From assembly GCF_018531495.1 (NCBI RefSeq), contig NZ_JAHDTI010000010.1, positions 372,001 through 436,000 on the forward strand: a DNA stretch of 64,000 nucleotides, read 5' to 3'. The position numbers were made by a program, and so were the translations under genes. Source of the stretch: Nonomuraea sediminis. GTDB lineage: Bacteria; Actinomycetota; Actinomycetes; Streptosporangiales; Streptosporangiaceae. The notes under the pieces are model-generated. The model was not told the DNA's origin, did not search any database, and was given only the letters and a program-made list of their open reading frames with translations. Each line of letters begins with the position of its first letter. Positions within the stretch are counted from its first letter, which is position 1. Shown here piece after piece: positions 34,427-42,471 of this stretch.

Positions 34427-36009
34427 ACCTCGATCTGTTGATACGCGGCGCCCTGCTCGCCGACGGCACCGGCTCTCCCCTGCGTCCCGCCGACGTGGGC
34501 GTGCGCGAGGGCCGCGTGGTGCTGCTTCCCCCGCGGGCCGACCTGGTACGGCGGGCCGCGGCGCAGACCGTCGAGGCCGAGGGGCTGGTCGTGGCGCCCG
34601 GGTTCATCGACGTGCACACGCACTCCGACGCGGTGACGCTGCTGGGTCCCGACGCGTGGGAGCTGGCCGTGGCGCCGGTGCGGATGGGCGTGACCGTGGA
34701 GATCTGCGGCAACTGCGGGTCCGGGCTGTTTCCCGCGCTGCCGGAGCGGATCCCGGAGATGCGCGGGTCCAGCCGGGCGGGCTTCGGCGGCGACGTCCCG
34801 ATTTTCCGCGACTTTTCGGGGTTTGCGGCGGCCCATGGGAGCGCTCCCCGGTCGAACCATCTGGCTTCGCTCGTCGGGCACGGCACGCTCCGCGCGGGCG
34901 TGGTGGGCTACGACGAGCGGGCGGCCTCGCCGTACGAGCTGGAAGTGATGTGCTCGCTGCTGGACGAGGCGCTGGCGCAGGGCGCGGCCGGGCTGTCGAC
35001 CGGGCTCATCTACACGCCGGGCACCTACGGCGGCACGGACGAGGTGGTCGCGCTGGCGAAGGTGGCGGCGCGGCACGGCAAGCCGTACGTGACGCATCTG
35101 CGTGACGAGATGGCGCGCGTGGAGGAGGCGCTGGAGGAGGCGGTGGAGATCGCGCGCAGGAGCGGCGCGGCACTGCACGTCTCGCACCACAAGACGGCAG
35201 GCAAGCACGCCTGGGGCCGCACCGAGCGGACGCTGGCCAGGATCGCCTCGCTGCGCGCTTCCGGCATGGACGTCACCTGCGACGTCTACCCCTACACCGA
35301 GGCGTCGACGTCCCTGTCGGCGATGCTGCCGCCGTGGGCCAACTCGGGCGGCACCCAGGCCCTGCTGGGGCGCCTGCGCTCGGTCTCGGAGCGGGACCGC
35401 ATGCGCGAGGCGATCCGTGACGGGGTCCCCGGCTGGGAGAACACGGTGGGCAACGGCGGCTGGGACCGCATCTCGGTGGCCTGCGCCGTGCGTAACCCCT
35501 CGGTGGAGGGGCGCACGATCGCCTCGCTGGGCGGCGACCCCGTGGACGCCGCGGCGGAGCTGCTGCTCGCTGAGGACGGCGAGGTGACGATCATCAGCCA
35601 CTCGATGCGCGAGGACGACGTGCGGCGGGTGCTGGCCAGCGACTTCTCCATGATCGGCTCGGACGGGGTCCCCAAGCCGGGCCATCCCCATCCGCGCCTG
35701 GCGGGGACGTTCCCGCGGGTCCTGGGCCGCTACGTCAGGGAGCAGTCCCTGATCTCGCTCGAGACGGCCGTGCACAAGATGACCGGCATGGCCGCGGCCC
35801 GCTTCGGCCTCACGGACCGCGGCGTCCTCAGGGACGGGGCGCACGCGGACCTGGTCCTCTTCGACCCCGGCACGATCGCGGACGGCGCCACGTACGGCGA
35901 GCCGCTGCTGCCGCCGGTCGGCCTGCACACGGTCGTGGTGGCGGGCGAGATCGCCGTCCAGCACGGCACGGTCACGACAGCCCGCCCAGGAACCGTGGTG
36001 ACCCCATGA
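34423..36009 (+). CDS. N-acyl-D-amino-acid deacylase (D-aminoacylase)
   Basis: A 528-residue amidohydrolase with the metal motif HTHSD (His65, His67), a cysteine ligand in the ICGNCGSG loop (about 93-100), HLRDE and HVSHHK metal histidines, and GSDGVPKPGHPHPR near residue 410. D-aminoacylases free D-amino acids from N-acyl derivatives; some members act on D-amino-acid dipeptides. The TTG start at 34423 overlaps the ATPase stop (TTGA), which supports it despite being a rare codon. Being in an amino-acid transporter operon suggests use of imported acylated or D-amino compounds. Confidence 0.9.
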   Translation: MNLDLLIRGALLADGTGSPLRPADVGVREGRVVLLPPRADLVRRAAAQTVEAEGLVVAPGFIDVHTHSDAVTLLGPDAWELAVAPVRMGVTVEICGNCGSGLFPALPERIPEMRGSSRAGFGGDVPIFRDFSGFAAAHGSAPRSNHLASLVGHGTLRAGVVGYDERAASPYELEVMCSLLDEALAQGAAGLSTGLIYTPGTYGGTDEVVALAKVAARHGKPYVTHLRDEMARVEEALEEAVEIARRSGAALHVSHHKTAGKHAWGRTERTLARIASLRASGMDVTCDVYPYTEASTSLSAMLPPWANSGGTQALLGRLRSVSERDRMREAIRDGVPGWENTVGNGGWDRISVACAVRNPSVEGRTIASLGGDPVDAAAELLLAEDGEVTIISHSMREDDVRRVLASDFSMIGSDGVPKPGHPHPRLAGTFPRVLGRYVREQSLISLETAVHKMTGMAAARFGLTDRGVLRDGAHADLVLFDPGTIADGATYGEPLLPPVGLHTVVVAGEIAVQHGTVTTARPGTVVTP

Positions 36010-36959
36010 CGGCGACCTCGCCGAGGGCGGGTCTCTCGCCGGAGGCGGGCGCCTCGGACGAGGTGGCGGTGCCTGGCGCGGTCGTTCGGGAGGCGGTCTC
36101 GCTGGGGGTTGGGGTTTCTGGAGGGGGCGGTTCGGTGGAGGGCGGGGCTGGAAAGGTGGCGATTCGAAGGGAGTCAGGGTACGTGGATGCGGTGGCGCGG
36201 ATCGTGGAGGTCGCGGCCGAGTGTCCGGGGACGTTGGCGGTAGCCGTACGGGCTGTGGGTGAGCCGGGCGGGCTGGTCCTCGGCGTACATGAGGACGTGG
36301 AGCTCCCGCTGGCGAGCGTCGGGAAGCTGCTGCTGCTGGCCGAGGTGGCGATGAGCCTCGAGGGCGGCATCCTGGACGCCGAGGAGACGGTGGCGCTGGA
36401 GGACGACGACTACTGCGGCGGCTCGGGCCTGCTGCTCGGGCTGTCACAACGGCAGTGGACGGTCGGCGATCTGGCCCTGCTGACGGCCGCCGTGAGCGAC
36501 AACACCGCCACGAACGCCCTGCTCCGCCGCGTCGGCCTCGACCGTGTCAACGCCGCCGCGGCCGCGCTGGGCCTGACCCGCACCCGCCTGCTCGACCGCA
36601 TCAGGGAGCCCCGCACCGACACGGACCCGCCGACGTTCGCCTTGGGCACGGCGTCAGAGCTGTCAGGTCTGGCGGCCCTGGTGGCAGGCGGCCAGGGCTG
36701 GCAGGTCCAACTGCGCGAGTGGATGCTCGCCAACACCGACCACGGCCTGGTCCCCGCCCTGGTCCGCCACGACCAGGAAGCGGCCTGGATAGCCAACAAA
36801 ACAGGCACGGACGAAGGCATCCGCACAGACGTCGGCATCATGGGCGGCCTGGCCTACGCAGTCCTGGCCTCAGGCCCACCCGGCTCGGACCAGTCCCTGG
36901 TAACAGCAGTACGGCAAGCCGGCCTAACCCTCTCCCACCTCCCCCAACCCTCTTCCTAA
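36006..36959 (+). CDS. Class A beta-lactamase-fold serine hydrolase
   Basis: A 317-residue protein with the three penicilloyl-serine transferase motifs: SVGK (Ser104-Lys107), SDN (164-166) and KTG (265-267). The usual ExxLN omega-loop glutamate of true class A beta-lactamases is not evident, so a peptidase or esterase role is as likely. There is no signal peptide; instead a Gly/Ala-rich N-terminal stretch of about 58 residues precedes the domain, and an in-frame GTG near 36183 would remove it. The ATG overlaps the deacylase stop (ATGA), which supports the longer form. It ends the operon. Confidence 0.8.
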   Translation: MTATSPRAGLSPEAGASDEVAVPGAVVREAVSLGVGVSGGGGSVEGGAGKVAIRRESGYVDAVARIVEVAAECPGTLAVAVRAVGEPGGLVLGVHEDVELPLASVGKLLLLAEVAMSLEGGILDAEETVALEDDDYCGGSGLLLGLSQRQWTVGDLALLTAAVSDNTATNALLRRVGLDRVNAAAAALGLTRTRLLDRIREPRTDTDPPTFALGTASELSGLAALVAGGQGWQVQLREWMLANTDHGLVPALVRHDQEAAWIANKTGTDEGIRTDVGIMGGLAYAVLASGPPGSDQSLVTAVRQAGLTLSHLPQPSS

Positions 36960-36976
36960 CCCCACCACCGGCCAAG

Positions 36977-37292
36977 CACCACCGCACCACATCCCACCGA
37001 CGCGGCGCCCAGGAGAGCCGCCTTCTCGAGGGGCGCCGACACCACGACGTCCCGCCGCACGCCGTGCTCCCGCCACGCGCCGTACAAGGCGCCGAACACC
37101 ACCGCACCACGTCTCACCGACGCGGCGCCCAGGGGGCCACGTTCTCGAGGGGCGCAGCATCCCCACGAGCACCACATCCCCACGAGCGCCGTATCCCCCA
37201 CCGGGGCTGCATTCCCACGGGGGCCATATCCCCACGGGGGGCCATATCCCCACGGGGGGCCATATCCCCACGGGGACGCATTCCCAAGAGAG
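36977..37292. repeat. Two ~60-bp direct repeats and an 18-bp tandem array of small palindromes
   Basis: The spacer 36960-37318 holds no gene. CACCACCGCACCAC starts two copies of a roughly 60-bp unit (36977 and 37098), each ending TTCTCGAGGGGCGC. From 37157 a 16-18 bp array follows; its last copies repeat CATATCCCCACGGGGGGC at 37225, 37243 and 37261. Each unit contains the near-palindrome CCCCACGGGG. The array lies between the convergent serine-hydrolase and LysR genes and may end transcription from both sides. Confidence 0.65.
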
Positions 37293-37318
37293 GGGTGGGG
37301 CGGTCGTGAGGGGGTCTG

Positions 37319-38242
37319 TTAGCGGAGGTCGGGGGTGAGGGAGTTGCGGAGTTGGGCGGCGGCGGTGCGGAGGTAGGCGAGGAAGGATCTGGCCGCGGGG
37401 TTGGGGTTGGTGGGGCGGCGGGCCACGCCGATGCGGCGGAAGAGTTGGGGGGTCACCAGGCGGCAGATCTGGACGCCGGTGACACCCTGGAGGCCGAGGC
37501 TGGGGACCAGGGCGACGCCGAGGCCCGCGCGAACGAGGCCGATGGTGACCTCGTAGTGGTCGCTGCGGCAGCGGATCTGCGGGGTGAAGCCCTCCAGCGT
37601 GCTGGCACGCTCCAGGATCGACACCGGGTGCTCGGCGCCGAAGGTGGTGATCCACGGTTCGGTGGCCAGGTCGGCGAGCCGTACGCGGGGGCGGAGGCTG
37701 GCCTGGTGGCCGGTGGGGACGACCAGCAACTGCGGCTCGTCGAACAGGTGCAGCACCTCGACCCCTTCGGGGCACTGCCACGGGTCGAGCGCGTGCTCGA
37801 AGACGACCAGCACGTCGAGCGCGCCCCGCTCCAGGTCGGGCAGCAGCTCGTACGGCTGGCCCTCCACCAGGTCGAGCGCGACGCTGGGGTAGCGGGTGGC
37901 GAAGCGTGACAGCGCCAGCGGCAGCAGCCGGTACCCGGCGGAGGCGAAGAAGCCGATCCGCAGCTGCCCCGCGTCGACGCGGGCCTGGGCGAGCAGGTCC
38001 TTCTCGGCGGCCTCGATGATGTCGACGACTTCCTGCGCCCGGATGGCCAGGCGCCGTCCGGCCTCGGTCAGGCGCAGGCTCTGGGCGTTACGCTCCACCA
38101 GGCCGACGCCGGCCTCGTCCTCCAGCTTGGCCAGCTGGTGGGAGACGGCCGACGGCGACAGTTTCAGTGTCCGGGCGGCACCGGCGATGCTGCCGGTCCG
38201 GAACACTTCGAGCAGGATGCGGAGCCTGTTGCTGCTGAGCAC
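37319..38242 (-). CDS. LysR-family transcriptional regulator
   Basis: A 307-residue regulator with the LysR winged helix at the N terminus (RLRILLEVFRTGSIAGAART; LSPSAVSHQLAKLEDEAGVG, about 28-47) and a periplasmic-binding-like effector domain (about 92-300). Its GTG start at 38242 is preceded by TAGGCT (minus strand, 38249-38254) and six bases, so it can be transcribed leaderless from within the end of the upstream gene. The target is unknown; no divergent gene is present, unlike most LysR genes. Confidence 0.88.
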   Translation of the reverse strand: MLSSNRLRILLEVFRTGSIAGAARTLKLSPSAVSHQLAKLEDEAGVGLVERNAQSLRLTEAGRRLAIRAQEVVDIIEAAEKDLLAQARVDAGQLRIGFFASAGYRLLPLALSRFATRYPSVALDLVEGQPYELLPDLERGALDVLVVFEHALDPWQCPEGVEVLHLFDEPQLLVVPTGHQASLRPRVRLADLATEPWITTFGAEHPVSILERASTLEGFTPQIRCRSDHYEVTIGLVRAGLGVALVPSLGLQGVTGVQICRLVTPQLFRRIGVARRPTNPNPAARSFLAYLRTAAAQLRNSLTPDLR

Positions 38243-38251
38243 GTGGCCAGC

Positions 38252-38641
38252 CTAGAAGGCCCGCCGTACCAGGATCGCCATGGCCGGCAGGGGGAAGAGC
38301 AGCAGGTAGAGGTTGGGGATCCACCACTGGAGCGTGAAGTCGCCGCGCAGGGTCCAGAACGCGACCGCCATCAGTCCTGAGGCCATGGTGAGCGCGAGGG
38401 AGATCAGCATCAGCGGCCGGCCGCTGCTCGAGCGTCTGCGCATGAGCCACAGGCTGGTCAGCCCGGTGGCGGAGGCGAGCAGGTCGATCCAGAGGAAGGA
38501 CCAGTTCCAGGCGACCATGAGCGGGTCGCGGTAGTCGGCGAACGCCCACGCGGCGGGGATGAGGCCCAGCCCGGTGACCAGGAAGTAGGCGACGAACCCC
38601 AGGTCGGTGGCGAGCATCAGGGCCTTAGTCGTTCTGAGCAC
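38252..38641 (-). CDS. Small four-helix membrane protein, DUF5360-like
   Basis: A 129-residue protein with four predicted membrane segments, resembling the DUF5360/YvaD group (ATDLGFVAYFLVTGLGLIPA; NWSFLWIDLLASATGL). Function unknown. The GTG start at 38641 overlaps the TetR gene by 17 bases in another frame, so the two are co-translated. Family assignment is from memory of the pattern and moderately sure. Confidence 0.7.
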   Translation of the reverse strand: MLRTTKALMLATDLGFVAYFLVTGLGLIPAAWAFADYRDPLMVAWNWSFLWIDLLASATGLTSLWLMRRRSSSGRPLMLISLALTMASGLMAVAFWTLRGDFTLQWWIPNLYLLLFPLPAMAILVRRAF

Positions 38642-39170
38642 GCTCGATCAGCTCCAGCAGGTAGCGGCGGGTGCGGGCGTGCAGGTCAGGCCCGGGTTCG
38701 CCAAGCCCGAACATGCGGACCGCCCACCAGCCGTCGACGGCCAGCCGTATCGCGGTGGCGGCGGCGGGGTCGAGGCCGTCGCGGGTGAGGCGGTCCTGCC
38801 AGGCGGCGAACCGCTCGCGCAGCGGCTCAAGCCCGGCCGGGTCGACCAGGACCCCGGCCAGGAGCGCGGCGGTGAGCCGGTCGGCGGGCACCGCCGTGTA
38901 CTCCTCGGGGATCGTGGCGTCCAGATAGGCGCGCAGGTAGTCGCCCGGCCTTTCGCCCGCCTGGCCCAGCGCGGCGTCGAACGCCTCGGTGAGGCGGCGC
39001 ACCAGCCCGTCGACGAGGGCCTGTTTGGTGGGGAAGTGGTAGAACAGGCCGCCTTTGGATACTCCTGCCCGCTGGGCGACGGCTTCCAGTGTCAACGCGT
39101 CGGCACCCTGGGTGAGCAGCACTTCCCCGGCGGCGTCGAGCAGGCGTTCGCGCGAACTCGGTCTCGGCAC
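38625..39170 (-). CDS. TetR-family transcriptional repressor
   Basis: A 181-residue regulator with an N-terminal TetR helix-turn-helix (RERLLDAAGEVLLTQGADAL; AVAQRAGVSKGGLFYHFPTK, about 30-49) and a helical ligand domain. A -10 TATAGT seven bases before its GTG lies inside a near-perfect 28-bp dyad (39176-39203), which suggests autorepression. It follows the ABC exporter genes on the same strand, so it probably controls them and the small membrane protein, a common drug-efflux arrangement. Confidence 0.9.
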   Translation of the reverse strand: MPRPSSRERLLDAAGEVLLTQGADALTLEAVAQRAGVSKGGLFYHFPTKQALVDGLVRRLTEAFDAALGQAGERPGDYLRAYLDATIPEEYTAVPADRLTAALLAGVLVDPAGLEPLRERFAAWQDRLTRDGLDPAAATAIRLAVDGWWAVRMFGLGEPGPDLHARTRRYLLELIERAQND

Positions 39171-39175
39171 ATCCG

Positions 39176-39203
39176 TAACTATACCGGCTGACCGGTACAG
39201 TTA
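39176..39203. promoter_or_regulatory. TetR operator overlapping the tetR -10 and the permease stop
   Basis: TAACTATACCGG (39176-39187) and CCGGTACAGTTA (39192-39203) are inverted repeats with one mismatch and a 4-base centre. The minus-strand -10 TATAGT (39178-39183) is inside it, seven bases from the tetR GTG. The last three bases are the stop codon of the permease gene. Confidence 0.7.
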
Positions 39204-40016
39204 CGCAACTCGCTGGAGGGCGCGCTCGCGGCGGGCGGCCACCACGGATCCCGACTCGCGCCTGGCCATCCTGCGCAGCACGATCGGCGCCAGGGCCAGC
39301 CCGAGCACCGCCCAGGCGCCCAGCACGGCGGCCGTCTCCAGGTGCCGCCACGACTGTCCGATCTCCACGGCCACCGCGGCGTCGGGCAGCATCGCCGAGC
39401 GCGTGCCCAGGCCGAGCCAGTAGAACGGGAACGCCTGGGCGACGGCCTGCAGCCACTGCGGCAGCGCGGTGACCGGGTAGAAGATCCCCGAGATCGCGAT
39501 CAGGCCGAGGATCGGCAGCTGGAGCAGCCCCTGGCTGCGCACGCTGGTGAACGCCGATCCCAGCACCGCGCCCAGCGGCAGGCTCGCGACCAGCCCCAGG
39601 ACCAGCACCCAGCCCAGCCCCACGACGTCGAAGCGGAGCCCGTCGATGAGGAACGTGCCGGGGACCAGGAAGATCGCCAGGTCGGCCAGGACGCTCCCGG
39701 CCACCAGGACGACCTTGCCGACGAGGTAGGCGCGCATGCCGCCCGGGGTGGCCTTGGCCCGCAGCAGCGTGCCGTCCTCGCGGTCGGCGGTCAGGTACTG
39801 GCTCATGCTCACCATGCCCATGGCGGCGTTCAGCCCCAGGATGCCGGGCAGCGCCAGCGTGCCGAGCGGCAGGCCCGTGGCGCGGAAGCCGGCGTTGCGC
39901 AGGAAGTAGACGGCGGCCAGTGTCAGCGCCGGCCACATCAGATGGTTCAGTATGTCGCCCACGTTGGTGAACGACTGCCTCAGTTCGATCAGGCCTCGCG
40001 ACAAGCCCGCCCTCAT
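39201..40016 (-). CDS. ABC-2 type transporter permease
   Basis: A 271-residue membrane protein with six predicted segments and the ABC-2 pattern (LMWPALTLAAVYFLRN; QYLTADREDGTLLRAKATPG; QLPILGLIAISGIFYPVTAL). With the ATPase encoded before it, it forms an exporter, possibly for a drug or lipid. The ATG at 40016 overlaps the ATPase stop (ATGA). A TetR gene follows, with its operator over this gene's stop codon. Confidence 0.9.
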   Translation of the reverse strand: MRAGLSRGLIELRQSFTNVGDILNHLMWPALTLAAVYFLRNAGFRATGLPLGTLALPGILGLNAAMGMVSMSQYLTADREDGTLLRAKATPGGMRAYLVGKVVLVAGSVLADLAIFLVPGTFLIDGLRFDVVGLGWVLVLGLVASLPLGAVLGSAFTSVRSQGLLQLPILGLIAISGIFYPVTALPQWLQAVAQAFPFYWLGLGTRSAMLPDAAVAVEIGQSWRHLETAAVLGAWAVLGLALAPIVLRRMARRESGSVVAARRERALQRVA

Positions 40017-40873
40017 GCCTTCCGTCCTTCCTTCTCGGCCTGGCTGACCAGCGCCAGGTAGGTCTGCTCCAGTGAGGCCCGCTGGACCTCCAGGTCCCGG
40101 ACCCGCTCGCCGTACTGGGCGAACAGGTCGCGGACGAAGGCGGTCGAGTCCCGCGTCGACTCGGCATGGCGCCGCCCGCCGAGCGTCCAGCGCACCTCGT
40201 CCTGCCCGGCGATCTGGCGGGCCAGCTCGGCGGCCGTGCCGTCGGCGATGATGCGGCCGCCGTCGAGGATGACGATGCGGTCGGCCAGCTTCTCGGCCTC
40301 GTCCAGGTCGTGCGTGGTCAGCAGGATCGTGGTGTCCAGGCTCCGCACGACGTCGTGGAAGTCGTTGCGCGCCACGGGGTCGAAGGCGGCGGTCGGCTCG
40401 TCCAGGAACAGCACCTCGGGCCGTCCCACGATCCCGATGGCCACGTCGAGCCGTCTGCGCTGCCCGCCGGACAGGGTCCTGATCTTCTTCCCGGCGTGCT
40501 CGGTGAGCCCGACCGCGTCGATCAGCCGGTCGGGGTCCCACGGGTCGGGGTAGTACCGCGCCTGATGGGCCAGCAGCTCGCGCACGCGCCACTTGCCGTG
40601 GTCGCGCCACGACTGCAGCACGATCCCCAGCCTGGCCCGCCACCGCTCGTCGCCCCTGGCCGGGTCCGTGCCCAGCACAGTGATACGGCCGGCCGAGCGC
40701 ATGCGGAAGCCCTCCATGATCTCGATCGTGGTGGTCTTCCCCGCGCCGTTCGGGCCCAGCAGGGCCAGGACCTCGCCATGGCGGGCCCGGAAGGTCACAT
40801 CGCGCAGGACGTCGGTGGAGCCGTAGCGCATGCGCAGGCCCGCGACGTCCAGCGCGACTTGGTCACTCGCCAT
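40013..40873 (-). CDS. ABC-2 exporter ATP-binding protein
   Basis: A 286-residue ATPase with Walker A GPNGAGKTTT (about 40-49), signature LSGGQRRRLDVAIGI, Walker B VLFLDEPTAAFDP and H-loop LLTTHDLDEAE. It is of the CcmA/DrrA type used by drug exporters. The ATG at 40873 is favoured; a GTG one codon upstream is possible. It is the first gene of the run ATPase-permease-tetR-membrane protein-lysR. Confidence 0.92.
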   Translation of the reverse strand: MASDQVALDVAGLRMRYGSTDVLRDVTFRARHGEVLALLGPNGAGKTTTIEIMEGFRMRSAGRITVLGTDPARGDERWRARLGIVLQSWRDHGKWRVRELLAHQARYYPDPWDPDRLIDAVGLTEHAGKKIRTLSGGQRRRLDVAIGIVGRPEVLFLDEPTAAFDPVARNDFHDVVRSLDTTILLTTHDLDEAEKLADRIVILDGGRIIADGTAAELARQIAGQDEVRWTLGGRRHAESTRDSTAFVRDLFAQYGERVRDLEVQRASLEQTYLALVSQAEKEGRKA

Positions 40874-41507
40874 CACTTCGCCTTTCTCGGGTGTCGTACG
40901 TCGGGGACGGGGAGCCGGGCATGCCCGAGACCCACCTCCACCGCCTCCGCCGTTTCAAGGGCAGGACTCATCGAGACCGCACCCTCTCGGGCGGGCCTGG
41001 TTGGGGTTGGGGTTGCTTTGTTCGACCGGGGCTTCCGGCCGAGGCCGCTGACCGGAGTTGCCGACCGGGGGTACGCGTCATCAGGCGGCAACGCGTTGGG
41101 GTTCAGGTTCGCGACACCCGCCGCCGCATGAGCACGAGGCCCGCCCACCGGTACGGCAGGGCGTTCCGACCGCGCGCGACAGGCGGCAGAGGACGCACGT
41201 CGGTACGAGCGCGTGAAGCCTTGGCCCCACTTGCCTAACGGCGGGCCACTCTCCGGCGCCGGGTCGGCGAGGAGGTGTACGGCGGCTCTCGGCGCACGTG
41301 GGCGGCGGGTAAGGCGGGCATCGTGCCCGGGAGCGGGCGAGACGTTACGGTCGTCACCACGTCCGGCTGCCTGGCGTTGGACGCACGAGCAGCGAGGCCC
41401 GCCGTCGAATGCCCCGCCCCCATCCCGTGCGCTGGCCGGGTTGAAACGCGTGGGTGGTCGAGTTGTGAGGCCGCGAGGGGCCTGGACTGGAGAGCTGGGG
41501 TGTGGGG
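40874..41507. other. 634-bp spacer with a partial dispersed repeat
   Basis: No gene is supported. At 41255-41300 is the first block of the dispersed repeat (CGGCGCCGGGTCGGCGAGG, then GGTGTACGGCGG). Isolated GTACGGC-type half-sites occur at about 41150. The short ORFs across it have no ribosome sites or family likeness. Confidence 0.5.
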
Positions 41508-41990
41508 CTAGTCGGTGGGGTTTGTGAGGGTTTGGTGGACTTCGGCGAGAAGGGCGGTGCGGTCGATGCCGGCCAGAGCCAGGGCTCGGGGTACCGTGCC
41601 CACCTCGGCCTGCAGGATGCCGAGAAGCAGGTGGCCCGAGCGCAGGTCTCGCTTGCGGGGGACCGAAGCGAAGCCGCGCTCCAGAGCGAGCTTGGCCGAG
41701 GCGCCCATGTCCGGGTCGCGGGTGAGGTCGGGGGTGGCGGGAGGCAGGTCGAAGGCGGCCCGCGACACCCCGGCAGCGCCCAGGCTGTGGTCGAACTCGC
41801 GCTCCAGCGCGTCCCTGATGGCCCGCTCGTCCAGCCCGGCCCCTGCCAGAACCCGGTGGGCCGCGCTCCCGGAGTTGGCGGCGATCGCCAGCAGCAGGTG
41901 CTGCGCCTCGACCGTCGCCGAGCCCTCCTTCTGCGCCTCGACCCCCGCGTGGACGATGATCGTGTGTAGATACTTGTCGAACGCGCTCAC
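41508..41990 (-). CDS. Clp N-terminal-domain protein
   Basis: A 160-residue protein made of two Clp N repeats and no AAA domain: FDKYLHTIIVHAGVEAQKEG and AQHLLLAIAANSGSAAHRVL (first repeat), then ALERGFASVPRKRDLRSGHL and LLGILQAEVGTVPRAL (second). Such free N domains may act as adaptors or as sensors for the paired regulator. The GTG at 41990 has GGAGA five bases upstream and overlaps the HTH gene stop as GTGA. The two genes form an autoregulated pair often seen in actinomycetes. Confidence 0.85.
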   Translation of the reverse strand: MSAFDKYLHTIIVHAGVEAQKEGSATVEAQHLLLAIAANSGSAAHRVLAGAGLDERAIRDALEREFDHSLGAAGVSRAAFDLPPATPDLTRDPDMGASAKLALERGFASVPRKRDLRSGHLLLGILQAEVGTVPRALALAGIDRTALLAEVHQTLTNPTD

Positions 41991-42220
41991 TGTCGTCTCC
42001 TCAGCGTGACGCCCGCGGCGATGAGCCGCTTGGCGTGCTTCTTGTGCACTGCCTGGCGCGTGACGCCGAGCGCCTCGGCGACCTGCGGCCAGCTCCATCC
42101 CGCACGCATCGCCTGCTCGACGGCGGCGTCCTCCAGCTGGTCGGCCAGCCGCCGCAACGCCACCACAGCCGCCAGCCCGTCACCGGGCTCCTGCGACGCG
42201 GAATTCTCAACCTCGGGCAT
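41987..42220 (-). CDS. Small HTH DNA-binding protein paired with the Clp-N protein
   Basis: A 77-residue protein whose C-terminal half is a helix-turn-helix, GWSWPQVAEALGVTRQAVHK (about 41-60), ending in a basic tail. The ATG at 42220 fits a leaderless transcript: -10 TATGGT ends seven bases upstream and a TTGACT -35 is 18 bases before it. A start four codons earlier (42232) lies within the -10 and is less likely. A 9+9 dyad covers the -35 and spacer, so the protein probably represses its own operon. Confidence 0.78.
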   Translation of the reverse strand: MPEVENSASQEPGDGLAAVVALRRLADQLEDAAVEQAMRAGWSWPQVAEALGVTRQAVHKKHAKRLIAAGVTLRRRQ

Positions 42221-42227
42221 ACAAGCA

Positions 42228-42259
42228 ACCATAGTTGACTACACTTCGGTTAGTCAACT
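42228..42259 (-). promoter_or_regulatory. Promoter and operator of the HTH/Clp-N pair
   Basis: On the minus strand -35 TTGACT (plus 42252-42257) and -10 TATGGT (plus 42228-42233) are 18 bases apart. The plus-strand arms AGTTGACTA (42233-42241) and TAGTCAACT (42251-42259) are exact inverted repeats with a 9-base spacer, covering the promoter. A repressor bound here would block polymerase. Confidence 0.7.
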
Positions 42260-42327
42260 CAAGTTGCTAGCCCGTACGGCAGGCCTGAGGGAAGACAGCC
42301 ACGCCGCGGATTCGTGGCGGCGCGCAA

Positions 42328-42412
42328 CCCCGTGGCGCCGGAGGAGCGTCTCCCTGGACAGAGGCCCGCCGAAGTGCGGCGACTGGCGGTCCCCCGGCTT
42401 GCCGTACAGGGA
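42328..42412 (+). repeat. Copy 8 of the dispersed repeat (partial)
   Basis: The segment contains CGTCTCCCTGGACAG, shared with the copy before prcA, then GAAGTGCGGCGACTGGCGG and CGGCTTGCCGTACAG. It lies 60 bp past the mpa stop on the minus strand, beyond a separate strong terminator. Confidence 0.55.
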
Positions 42413-42424
42413 GCAGCATGGAGA

Positions 42425-42459
42425 AAGGGCCGTGCGGGAGAGGATCCCGCACGGCCCTT
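42425..42459 (-). terminator. 15-bp perfect stem-loop terminator of mpa
   Basis: AAGGGCCGTGCGGGA (42425-42439) is exactly complementary to TCCCGCACGGCCCTT (42445-42459) with the loop GAGGA. It lies 13 bases after the mpa stop codon. Confidence 0.88.
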
Positions 42460-42471
42460 CCAAAGAAGCGA

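Noticed and set aside
37225..37276. Regular 18-bp repeats as a possible CRISPR array
   Set aside because: There are no unique spacers between the units; they are contiguous tandem repeats. No cas genes are present.
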